This document shows, one piece after another, positions 46,240-54,326 of a DNA stretch of 64,000 nucleotides. A program made the position numbers and the translations under genes. Source of the stretch: Providencia rettgeri. GTDB taxonomy: Bacteria; Pseudomonadota; Gammaproteobacteria; Enterobacterales; Enterobacteriaceae. The notes under the pieces are model-generated. The model made no database searches. It worked only from the letters and a program-made list of their open reading frames with translations, and had not been told where the DNA came from. The DNA lies in contig NZ_CP096258.1 of the NCBI RefSeq assembly GCF_023205015.1, positions 2,542,001-2,606,000 of the forward strand, in the 5' to 3' direction. Each line of letters begins with the position of its first letter. Within the stretch, counting starts at the first letter, position 1.

Positions 46240-46827
46240 ATGAAATCGATTATTTTGGCGTCAACTTCAACATATCGACAAGCCCTACTAAAAAAACTGG
46301 GTTTGCCTTTTTTAGCCGTGGCTCCCAATATTGATGAATCGCCCATATTGAATGAGTCCGCTCAGGCTTTGGTCATGCGTTTGTCTCATGAAAAGGCCAA
46401 CGCACTCTCTGTTCAATACCCTCAGCATCTGGTTATTGGTTCTGACCAAGTCTGTGTAATTGGAAATAAAATTATGGGCAAACCGCATAATTTTGATAAT
46501 GCCTTTCAACAGCTTAAATCCGCTTCCGGCAATAAGGTCACTTTTTATACTGGCTTATGTTTGCTAGATAGTGAAACAGGTAAGTTTAATGTCGAGTGCG
46601 AACTGTTTCATGTACATTTCAGGCAATTATCTGATGAGGAAATCACTAATTATTTACTTAAAGATGAACCTTATCAGTGTGCTGGGAGTTTTAAATCGGA
46701 GGGATTAGGGATCAGTTTATTTGAACGTTTAGAGGGGCGAGACCCTAATACATTAATAGGGCTTCCACTTATTTTATTACTCGAGATGTTACGTCAACAC
46801 CAAGTCAACCCATTACTTAGCCGATAA
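46240..46827 (+). CDS. yceF: Maf-family 7-methyl-GTP pyrophosphatase YceF
   Basis: A 195-aa Maf-fold nucleotide pyrophosphatase. Motifs: ILASTSTYRQALLKKLGL, the SHEKANAL segment, IGSDQVCVI with the catalytic Asp, and CAGSFKSEGLG. YceF-type enzymes hydrolyse m7GTP. It is monocistronic, divergent from yceD, and convergent with rluC across a hairpin terminator. Confidence 0.95.
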   Translation: MKSIILASTSTYRQALLKKLGLPFLAVAPNIDESPILNESAQALVMRLSHEKANALSVQYPQHLVIGSDQVCVIGNKIMGKPHNFDNAFQQLKSASGNKVTFYTGLCLLDSETGKFNVECELFHVHFRQLSDEEITNYLLKDEPYQCAGSFKSEGLGISLFERLEGRDPNTLIGLPLILLLEMLRQHQVNPLLSR

Positions 46828-46847
46828 TTTAGTCGCTAAATATTTAT

Positions 46848-46872
46848 ACTGGCAGGAAAAACCTGCCAGTTA
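46848..46872. terminator. Bidirectional hairpin between yceF and rluC
   Basis: Perfect nine-pair stem ACTGGCAGG/CCTGCCAGT with an A5 loop between convergent genes. T runs on either side are short, so efficiency is uncertain. Confidence 0.7.
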
Positions 46873-46882
46873 ATTAAATGAC

Positions 46883-47842
46883 TTACTTTTCTGCTTTACG
46901 GCTACGCAGTATTTTTAGGCAGTGGTTCAACTGGTTATCTAATGGCGCGTTCAATCGCATCTCTTCACCCGTTTTAGGGTGCGTAAATTTCAGTGCGCTC
47001 GCATGCAAAAATAAACGATTTAAACCAGTGCCTTTTAGCTGGCTATCAAATTGCTTGTCACCGTAACGGTCATCGAACGCAATTGGATGCCCTACATAGA
47101 GGGTATGTACGCGAATTTGATGGGTACGTCCTGTGACGGGGCTCGCTTTTACTAAAGTTGCATTGTCAAAACGTTCTTCCACTTTAAAACGCGTCTCTGA
47201 TGGTTTCCCTTCACTACTCACTTTAACGACACGTTCACCACTTTGTAGAATATTTTTGAGTAGAGGCGCTTGAACAACTTTCATGTGTGACTGCCAGTTG
47301 CCTCTTACTAATGCTAAATAATCTTTTTGCATTTGTTTCAAACGCAATTGTTCATGTAGCGCTCGAAGTGCTGATCGTTTTTTAGCCACCAATAAAATGC
47401 CAGAGGTGTCTCTATCAAGACGATGAACTAATTCGAGGAAACGTGCTTCTGGACGCAATGCTCTCAAGCCTTCAATCACACCAAAACTTAAACCACTTCC
47501 GCCATGAACGGCTGTACCAGAAGGTTTATTCAACACTAAGAGAACGTCATCTTCAAATAAGATGCAATTCGCTAACGCTGCGACCTTATCCAGTTTGGCT
47601 GAAACTGGGGCTGCTTCACGTTCAGCAACCCGAACAGGTGGAACGCGGACTTGGTCCCCTTCTGCCAATTTATATTCAGGCTTTGTCCGCCCTTTGTTAA
47701 CACGCACTTCCCCTTTGCGGATAATGCGATAAATCATACTTTTTGGGACACCTTTAAGTTTAGCGAGCAAAAAGTTATCGATACGTTGCCCAGCTTCGTC
47801 ATCACTGATGTCTATAAATTGAACTTGATTTTGTGTATTCAT
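46883..47842 (-). CDS. rluC: 23S rRNA pseudouridine(955/2504/2580) synthase
   Basis: A 319-aa RluA-family enzyme. It has an N-terminal S4 RNA-binding domain (about 13-80, with GQRIDNFLLAKLKGVPKSMIY), the catalytic HRLDRDTSGILLVAKK motif near residue 145, and the C-terminal GRTHQIRVH loop. Length equals E. coli RluC (319). It is divergent from rne, as in E. coli. Confidence 0.97.
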   Translation of the reverse strand: MNTQNQVQFIDISDDEAGQRIDNFLLAKLKGVPKSMIYRIIRKGEVRVNKGRTKPEYKLAEGDQVRVPPVRVAEREAAPVSAKLDKVAALANCILFEDDVLLVLNKPSGTAVHGGSGLSFGVIEGLRALRPEARFLELVHRLDRDTSGILLVAKKRSALRALHEQLRLKQMQKDYLALVRGNWQSHMKVVQAPLLKNILQSGERVVKVSSEGKPSETRFKVEERFDNATLVKASPVTGRTHQIRVHTLYVGHPIAFDDRYGDKQFDSQLKGTGLNRLFLHASALKFTHPKTGEEMRLNAPLDNQLNHCLKILRSRKAEK

Positions 47843-48384
47843 TCGGGAATGCGTTAACTCTAATTGATTAAAATATGCTCTTATTCGCTTTCTCTATCAT
47901 ACCGACTCCACAAAATTTTTTATCTTTTTTTTTAATTTGGTTATTTTCTGCATGATTAATCCTATTTCTAAATAAAATTTCCATATAACTTCCTTATCAA
48001 CTTGCTATAATGCTTATGGCAATGGAATAATATGAAGTTGCTGAGATGTTTAAAAACGAAAGTTTACGTTTTATAGGATTTCTTATTTGATGGCGTAACA
48101 ATGCAGCAATGGCGTAAGACATTTAGCAACATCAAATAAATTAGCGAGCAACGAATTTTGGCTTATTGGGTTAGGAACTTCCGTTTTCTTTAATAACTTA
48201 CGGCATCCTGATTAAGAACGCTGAATTTTTAATCTAAAAATCAGGTTCACCGAATACTGCGCGTCTCTATACGAACGACTGCCGCGAGGCAGACGGTTTT
48301 GTAAAAATCACGAGGCCATCGGTTTACAGTAGCTCTTTCTTTCGCTGCTCTTTATTTAAAAGAAAATAATGAGTAAGTAATAAC
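47843..48384 (+). promoter_or_regulatory. rluC/rne intergenic region and rne 5' leader
   Basis: A 542-base spacer with no ORF. In E. coli the rne mRNA has a leader of about 360 bases whose hairpins mediate feedback by RNase E on its own message. A similar-sized leader fits here. A stable hairpin is visible at 48276-48295 (CTGCC-GCGA-GGCAG with a GNRA loop and outer CG pairs). The autoregulatory role is inference by analogy. Confidence 0.6.
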
Positions 48385-51300
48385 ATGAAAAGAATGCTAA
48401 TAAACGCAACTCAACAGGAAGAGTTGCGTGTTGCCCTTGTTGACGGGCAACGCCTCTATGATTTGGATATTGAAAGTCCCGGTCATGAGCAAAAAAAGGC
48501 CAATATTTACAAAGGTAAAATCACCCGTATTGAACCTAGTCTTGAAGCCGCTTTTGTTGATTATGGCGCTGAAAGACACGGTTTCCTTCCTATCAAAGAA
48601 ATCGCTCGTGAATACTTTCCAAGCAACTATCACTCCCAAGGCCGTCCTAACATTAAAGATGTGTTAAAAGAAGGCCAAGAAGTTATCGTTCAAGTGGATA
48701 AAGAAGAGCGTGGTAATAAAGGGGCGGCGCTAACAACCTTTATTAGCTTAGCCGGAAGTTACCTCGTTTTAATGCCAAATAACCCACGTGCGGGTGGTAT
48801 TTCACGCCGTATCGAAGGTGAAGACCGAACGGAGTTAAAAGAAGCGCTGTCTTCTTTAGAGATCCCCGACGGGATGGGGTTAATCGTTCGTACCGCGGGT
48901 GTGGGCAAATCTGCAGAATCTCTGCAACAAGATTTGCTCTACCGTTTACGTCACTGGGAAGCAATTCAAAAAGCCGCTGAAAACCGCCCTGCACCTTTCT
49001 TGATCCACCAAGAAAGTAACGTTATCGTTCGTGCATTCCGCGATTATCTACGCCCAGATATCGGCGAGATCCTAATCGATAACCCGAAAGTTGTTGAAAT
49101 GGCACGTAACCATATCGAAGCTATCGGCCGTGGTGATTTTGCCAGTAAAATTAAGCATTACAGTGGCGATGTTCCACTCTTTAGCCATTACCAAATCGAG
49201 TCACAAATCGAATCTGCGTTCCAACGCGAAGTCCGTTTGCCATCAGGTGGTGCATTAGTTATTGATACCACTGAAGCGTTGACCGCTATCGATATCAACT
49301 CCTCACGTTCAACACGTGGTGGCGATATCGAAGAAACTGCGTTCAATACTAACTTAGAAGCGGCTGATGAAATTGCACGCCAATTACGTCTACGTGACCT
49401 AGGTGGTTTGATTGTTATCGATTTTATCGATATGACGCCAGTTAGGCATCAACGTGAAGTGGAAAACCGCTTACGTGAAGCTGTGCGCCAAGACCGTGCT
49501 CGCATTCAAATTGCACGTATCTCTCGTTTTGGTTTATTGGAAATGTCACGCCAGCGCTTGAGCCCTTCTCTGGGTGAATCCAGCCATCACGTATGCCCTC
49601 GCTGTTCAGGAACAGGAACCATTCGTGATAACGAATCACTTTCTCTGTCTGTTCTTCGCCTTATTGAAGAAGAAGCGCTGAAAGAAAATACCCATGAGGT
49701 ACATGCGATTGTCCCCGTACAGATCGCCTCCTATCTACTTAACGAAAAACGCAAAGCAGTCAGTGATATTGAACAACGTCAAAGCCATGTTCGCGTTGTT
49801 ATTGTCCCGAATGACCAAATGCAAACCCCTCACTTTCACGTGATCCGTATCCGTAAAGGTGAAGAGGTCAATACTTTAAGCTATAACTTAGCCCAATATC
49901 ACGAAACAGAAACTTTAACGCAAAGTGATGAAACTGCTGCTGAGCGTAAAGTCCCTGAGCAACCTGCAATTTCTGCTTTTGCACTGCAAGAACCTGTTGA
50001 AGCCTCTACAACCGTTAAATCAAAAGAAGCCTCCACAAAAACACCTGTTAAACCAGCAACAGCACAACCTGCACAACCGGGTTTATTTAGCAAAATTGCT
50101 GCTTTCTTCAAGAAACTATTCGGTGAAGAAGAAAAAGTGGTGGAGAAACCTGCACCAAAAAATCGCCAGAATAATGATCGTCGTCGGAATAATGAACGTC
50201 GCAATAATAATCGCCGCAATAATAATCGTCGTGACCGCGATGATAATGAAACTCGCGATAATCGTGACAATCGTGATAACCGCGACAATCGCAATAACCG
50301 CAATACGTCATCGGATGATGCGAATAATCGTAACAAAGGCCGTAATAATAAAAATACGAGCCAACACGATGAACAAACAACTGAGACTAGCAATCGTGAC
50401 AACCAGCAGCAACGTCGCGAACAACGTGCCGAGCGCCGCCGTCGCCAAGATGAAAAACGTCAACAGCAAGCGGCTAAAGCGCAGCAAGATTCTCAACAAA
50501 ATAATGTCGAAGATGCGGTGGAAAAGGAAGAGGAACAGCGCCCTGTCACTCCTCGTCGTCAACGTCGTCAATTGACACAAAAAATCCGTGTTACTGATAG
50601 CGAGCAAGTTGTTGCTCCTGTTGAAACGGCACCTGAAGTAACCACTGAGCCAGTTGCAGCATTACCTGCACCAACGGTATCTGTGAACCAAACTGAAGGT
50701 GAAGTACAAACTGAAGAGCGTCAAGAATCCGTGGCTCAAGTTGATGGTGAAGAAAAACAAGATACCATCATTCCACGTCGTTCTCGTCGTTCACCTCGTC
50801 ACTTGCGTGTCAGTGGTCAACGTCGTCGTCGCTACCGTGATGAGCGTCATTTAACTAAATCACCAATGCCATTAATCGCTGCCGTTGCCTCACCAGAGCT
50901 TGCGTCTGGCAAAGTATTTATTCATTACCCTATTGCTCAGCCTCAACAAGAAAGCATGGCAATCATCACCAATGAAGAAATGCTTGAACAACAAAGTGTT
51001 AATGACGCTTCTGTAGCTGAAACCTCAAATGTTACCGCGTCACAAAGTAGTCTTCTGCCTATCGTTACAGCGGCAGCGGTTGAAGTTGCTCAGCCAGAAC
51101 CAGTTGTAGCACAAGCTGTGGAGCCTGAAGTCAAAGCTACTGTCATTGAGCAACCTGTCGAGGTAGCTCCTGTTGAAGTTGATGCTGTTGAAGCAACTCA
51201 ACCTGAACCCCTGACTGAAGAAACGGTTGAAGAAGTCACTGCAGATGTCGTTGCTCCAGCTGAAACCGTTAAATTAGATACAGCAGAGCCTGTCGTAATT

Positions 51301-51618
51301 GAAGAAGCACCTGTTCATACTGAAATCGTCGAAGAAGCATCCGCTCCTGAGGTTATCGTTGAAACAGTAACAGAAGCTCCTGAAGTTAAAGCGATTGAAC
51401 CTGTTAAAGTGAGCGAGCCAGCAGCAGTAACCAGCTTACATAAACGTCATGCTTATTCTCCAATGACAAAAGCGCCCGCACCTGCAAGTGCTGCTGCGCC
51501 ATTTGAGATAACAGAGTATCAGCGTGAAGCCTCAACCTTTGAAGGTAAAGGCGGCGCAGGTGGTCATGTTGCTTCAACCGTCGCAACTTCTGAAATGGCG
51601 AAACCAGCCAACTTCTAA
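48385..51618 (+). CDS. rne: Ribonuclease E
   Basis: A 1077-aa essential endoribonuclease and degradosome scaffold. The N-terminal half is nearly the same as in E. coli: S1 domain (about 35-125), catalytic Asp303 in AIDINSSR and Asp346 in VIDFIDM, and the zinc link CPRCSGTGT near 404-412. The C-terminal half is disordered but keeps its short motifs: an amphipathic membrane helix GLFSKIAAFFKKLFGEEE (about 565-582), an Arg/Asn/Asp-rich RNA-binding stretch (about 590-660), the second Arg-rich site RHLRVSGQRRRRYRD, an enolase-binding segment MPLIAAVASPELASGKVFIHY (about 829-848, one residue beyond typical limits either side), a long acidic Glu/Val/Pro region, and a C-terminal PNPase-binding-type tail. 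A terminator follows. Confidence 0.98.
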   Translation: MKRMLINATQQEELRVALVDGQRLYDLDIESPGHEQKKANIYKGKITRIEPSLEAAFVDYGAERHGFLPIKEIAREYFPSNYHSQGRPNIKDVLKEGQEVIVQVDKEERGNKGAALTTFISLAGSYLVLMPNNPRAGGISRRIEGEDRTELKEALSSLEIPDGMGLIVRTAGVGKSAESLQQDLLYRLRHWEAIQKAAENRPAPFLIHQESNVIVRAFRDYLRPDIGEILIDNPKVVEMARNHIEAIGRGDFASKIKHYSGDVPLFSHYQIESQIESAFQREVRLPSGGALVIDTTEALTAIDINSSRSTRGGDIEETAFNTNLEAADEIARQLRLRDLGGLIVIDFIDMTPVRHQREVENRLREAVRQDRARIQIARISRFGLLEMSRQRLSPSLGESSHHVCPRCSGTGTIRDNESLSLSVLRLIEEEALKENTHEVHAIVPVQIASYLLNEKRKAVSDIEQRQSHVRVVIVPNDQMQTPHFHVIRIRKGEEVNTLSYNLAQYHETETLTQSDETAAERKVPEQPAISAFALQEPVEASTTVKSKEASTKTPVKPATAQPAQPGLFSKIAAFFKKLFGEEEKVVEKPAPKNRQNNDRRRNNERRNNNRRNNNRRDRDDNETRDNRDNRDNRDNRNNRNTSSDDANNRNKGRNNKNTSQHDEQTTETSNRDNQQQRREQRAERRRRQDEKRQQQAAKAQQDSQQNNVEDAVEKEEEQRPVTPRRQRRQLTQKIRVTDSEQVVAPVETAPEVTTEPVAALPAPTVSVNQTEGEVQTEERQESVAQVDGEEKQDTIIPRRSRRSPRHLRVSGQRRRRYRDERHLTKSPMPLIAAVASPELASGKVFIHYPIAQPQQESMAIITNEEMLEQQSVNDASVAETSNVTASQSSLLPIVTAAAVEVAQPEPVVAQAVEPEVKATVIEQPVEVAPVEVDAVEATQPEPLTEETVEEVTADVVAPAETVKLDTAEPVVIEEAPVHTEIVEEASAPEVIVETVTEAPEVKAIEPVKVSEPAAVTSLHKRHAYSPMTKAPAPASAAAPFEITEYQREASTFEGKGGAGGHVASTVATSEMAKPANF

Positions 51619-51639
51619 TACGCGACAACGTTAAATATT

Positions 51640-51673
51640 TAAGCCTTGCTGGGAAACTAGCAAGGCTTTTTTA
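51640..51673 (+). terminator. Terminator of rne
   Basis: AAGCCTTGCT/AGCAAGGCTT perfect 10-pair stem with an eight-base loop, followed by TTTTT. Confidence 0.92.
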
Positions 51674-51791
51674 TTACAATATAATTTAAAAATTTCATCA
51701 CCTCGTCGTTTTTTTACATTGTATTCTCACCCAATTCATGTATATATTACTGTGTTTTTGTACAGTTTGTTTATAAAGAAAAGGGAAATCC

Positions 51792-52082
51792 ATGTTAAAA
51801 GTCATTGCGGAAGATTTTATTAAAACTGAGGCGATTGAAATAGTTATGCCTCTATATCGTGAATTAGTCGCAGCAACCAAGCAAGAACCTTTATGCATCA
51901 GCTACGACCTTTACGTTGACCAAAAAGACCCGGGGCACTTTATTTTTATCGAGGAGTGGCCGAATCAAGAAGCATTAGATATCCACTGTGCTAGTGAACA
52001 TTTCCAGCGCCTAGTTCCGCTCATAAATAGCTATAAGCGGTCGGAGCCTATTATCAAACTGATGAATGGTGCGTTTGAATAA
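51792..52082 (+). CDS. Antibiotic biosynthesis monooxygenase (ABM) domain protein
   Basis: A 96-aa single-domain dimeric alpha/beta-barrel protein of the ABM superfamily, similar in layout to YgiN quinol monooxygenase. Visible features are an N-terminal strand LKVIAEDFIK, a helix with LYRELVAATKQEPLCISYDLY, the FIFIEEWPNQEALDIHCAS signature with conserved W and H, and FQRLVPLI. Such proteins oxidise quinols or small aromatics without cofactors, or detoxify reactive compounds. The substrate is unknown. ERIC-like DNA begins a few bases after its stop codon. Confidence 0.85.
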   Translation: MLKVIAEDFIKTEAIEIVMPLYRELVAATKQEPLCISYDLYVDQKDPGHFIFIEEWPNQEALDIHCASEHFQRLVPLINSYKRSEPIIKLMNGAFE

Positions 52083-52088
52083 GCATTC

Positions 52089-52160
52089 CGCTAAATGAGG
52101 CCCTAGGAGCATACATAAGTATATGACTAGGGCGGGTGTGCGACGCCAACAACGCTATAG
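52089..52160. repeat. Partial ERIC-like element (copy 0)
   Basis: The core palindrome GCCCTAGGAGCATACATAAG...CTAGGGC and the right arm (GTGTGCGACGCCAACAACGC) are present, but the outer ends are lost. It starts within seven bases of the ABM gene stop codon. It resembles the degenerate half-element in each spacer of the adjacent array. Confidence 0.7.
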
Positions 52161-52184
52161 TTCTAAATAAATACAATCATATCA

Positions 52185-52955
52185 ATCCTCTAAATAGTTC
52201 GGTCTGTCGCTAGGCGGCAAGCTAAACGAGGCCCTAGGAGCATACGTAAGTATGTGACTAGGGCGAGTGTGTGAAGCCAACAACGCGACAGGCAAAAATA
52301 GGATGAGGACGTTTGTGCGATGCCGACAACACTTATAACCCTAAATAAATACAATAATATTAATCCCCTAATAATTCTAAATAAAATACAATTATATCAA
52401 TCCTCTAAATAGTTCGGTCTGTCGCTAGGCGGCAAGCTAAACGAGGCCCTAGGAGCATACATAAGTATGTGAATAGGGCGAGTGTGTGAAGCCAACAACG
52501 CGACAGGCAAAAATAGGATGAGGACGTTTGTGCGATGCCGACAACACTTATAACCCTAAATAAATACAATAATATTAATCCCCTAATAATTCTAAATAAA
52601 ATACAATTATATCAATCCTCTAAATAGTTCGGTCTGTCGCTAGGCGGCAAGCTAAACGAGGCCCTAGGAGCATACATAAGTATGTGAATAGGGCGAGTGT
52701 GTGAAGCCAACAACGCGACAGGCAAAAATAGGATGAGGACGTTTGTGCGATGCCGACAACACTTATAACCCTAAATAAATACAATAATATTAATCCCCTA
52801 ATAATTCTAAATAAAATACAATTATATCAATCCTCTAAATAGTTCGGTCTGTCGCTAGGCGGCAAGCTAAACGAGGCCCTAGGAGCATACATAAGTATGT
52901 GACTAGGGCGAGTGTGTGAAGCCAACAACGCGACAGGCCGAAATATGACGAGGAT
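52185..52955. repeat. Tandem array of four ERIC-like elements, 215-bp period
   Basis: Four copies begin at 52185, 52400, 52615 and 52830, exactly 215 bases apart. Each has outer inverted arms CTGTCGC/GCGACAG and inner arms GCCCTAG/CTAGGGC around CATACATAAGTATG, the hallmark centre of enterobacterial repetitive intergenic consensus (ERIC/IRU) elements. Copies 1-3 end at GCGACAGGC and run into an identical spacer of about 106 bases that contains a decayed half-element. Copy 4 (52830-52955, 126 bp) keeps both ends, ATCCTC and GAGGAT. Copies differ at only two positions noticed (catacG/A and tgaC/Atag). This points to recent tandem duplication of a fused ERIC-plus-spacer unit. Confidence 0.9.
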
Positions 52956-52957
52956 TT

Positions 52958-53773
52958 TTAGAACCAAGGAGCTTGGATCATCACCGAGCCATAAAACAAT
53001 GCTCGGCCGGCTAACTCTCCGCTAAACATCGCCAACATTATCAATACAAGTAAGAGTGCGGACGGTCGCTCCTTATATGCTTTCATCACCACAATGCATG
53101 GCAATAGCATACTCATCACTACCTGCCACCACAGCAAGTAGCTCCCGCCTTGGCTTGCAGGTAATTGTAAACGAATAATCTGTGCAATTAATACCAATGC
53201 AACGCCTATCAGCACGCCAACTTTAATAGTCGAGGGTAATGATTTGCCTTGCCCAATAACAAATAAGGCTACTAGACTAAAACCAAGGACAATTGCACTG
53301 CCTATAAACGCGATTTGGGTTGCAGGTGTATGCCATAATGGGTGAGCGACCATTTGATAATAGACCTGTGCCGTGACCAATATAGCGGATAATCCACCAA
53401 TTCCACTTACCCAGCCTAATATCGTGTTGCGCATGTTTACTGTGGGTTGCAACCAGCAAGATAGCGCCCATAACGTAACAACGCCGTTTAATAATACAAA
53501 TGTCACGGCCTCACGGCTTAACCATGAATGGCTTAACCCCAGAACGGAACGATAAGCTTCGAGAGGCACGCCTAAATGGCCCATTGACATCGTTGACCCG
53601 ACAACTTCAATCAGCCATATCAATAACACTGCGCGACGTAATGCAGAACCTGATAATAGGCGCTCCTGACTGGCCTTCATTTGGTAAATGGTTAATGCGA
53701 GAACAGCGCCGACTCCCCATTGGCTCATCACCGTGAAAAATACCAGAGGGAGTTCCATATGTTTAATATCCAT
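52958..53773 (-). CDS. DmsC-type membrane anchor subunit of a molybdoenzyme
   Basis: A 271-aa protein with eight predicted transmembrane helices. It fits the DmsC family (quinol-oxidising anchor of DMSO-reductase-type complexes): ELPLVFFTVMSQWGVG at the start, the SMGHLGVPLEAYR loop and SHSWLSREAVTFVLL. DmsC proteins lack heme and pass electrons from menaquinol to the iron-sulfur subunit. Its start lies two bases after the FeS gene, so the three genes form one operon. Its stop codon lies two bases from the last ERIC element. Confidence 0.9.
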   Translation of the reverse strand: MDIKHMELPLVFFTVMSQWGVGAVLALTIYQMKASQERLLSGSALRRAVLLIWLIEVVGSTMSMGHLGVPLEAYRSVLGLSHSWLSREAVTFVLLNGVVTLWALSCWLQPTVNMRNTILGWVSGIGGLSAILVTAQVYYQMVAHPLWHTPATQIAFIGSAIVLGFSLVALFVIGQGKSLPSTIKVGVLIGVALVLIAQIIRLQLPASQGGSYLLWWQVVMSMLLPCIVVMKAYKERPSALLLVLIMLAMFSGELAGRALFYGSVMIQAPWF

Positions 53774-53775
53774 GA

Positions 53776-54324
53776 TCAGTCCTCCATCCCAATAATCACA
53801 ATATTTGGATGACTAATTGTGTGATCGGGCATGTTATAACGTTGCTCCAGTACCGCCCAGTTTGTCGTGTGCTTTTTACGTAGCTCGGTAATATCACCAA
53901 ACTCAATAGCGCCCGTCGGGCAAGACTCCACACATCGTGGCAATAAGCCTTCATCTAACCGTTCTGCGCACATATTACACTTACTGGTTTTTCCTTCTGC
54001 TGGGTCAAAGACAGGGGCATGATATGGGCAAGCCATGATGCACATCTGGCAGCCGATACATTTTTCATGATCTTGAACGACAATACCGTCCGCCCGTTTG
54101 GTATAAGTATCTGCTGGGCAAACTTTTAAACATTGTGGGTCATCACAATGATTACAAGACATCGTAATAAATGCTTGGGTATTCGGTGAATCATCATTAA
54201 ATTCACGAACTCGGCGCCACAACACACCCGGTGGCGTGACATTTTCAGATTTACAGGCCATTGAACAAGTGCGGCAACCATAACAATCTTTTGTGTTGAT
54301 CAAAAAACCATATTGCTTGACCAT
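53776..54324 (-). CDS. Four-cluster ferredoxin-like electron-transfer subunit (DmsB-type)
   Basis: A 182-aa iron-sulfur protein with four Cys clusters: CYGCRTCSMAC, CNHCDDPQCLKVCP, CIGCQMCIMACP, and CNMC with a later CVESCP. This is the DmsB/PhsB/NrfC pattern for four [4Fe-4S] centres. It carries no own signal peptide; such subunits are exported with the Tat-targeted catalytic subunit. It lies two bases after the catalytic-subunit gene and two bases before the anchor gene. It is slightly shorter than E. coli DmsB (205 aa). Confidence 0.93.
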   Translation of the reverse strand: MVKQYGFLINTKDCYGCRTCSMACKSENVTPPGVLWRRVREFNDDSPNTQAFITMSCNHCDDPQCLKVCPADTYTKRADGIVVQDHEKCIGCQMCIMACPYHAPVFDPAEGKTSKCNMCAERLDEGLLPRCVESCPTGAIEFGDITELRKKHTTNWAVLEQRYNMPDHTISHPNIVIIGMED

Positions 54325-54326
54325 GA

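Noticed and set aside
49899..50402. 167-codon ORF on the minus strand inside rne
   Set aside because: It mirrors the Arg/Asn/Asp-rich low-complexity coding of rne, yields Ser/Leu/Arg runs and has no family features.
52185..52955. CRISPR array
   Set aside because: The repeats are 215 bases long, spacers are identical to one another, and no cas genes are present. The units are ERIC-like palindromes.
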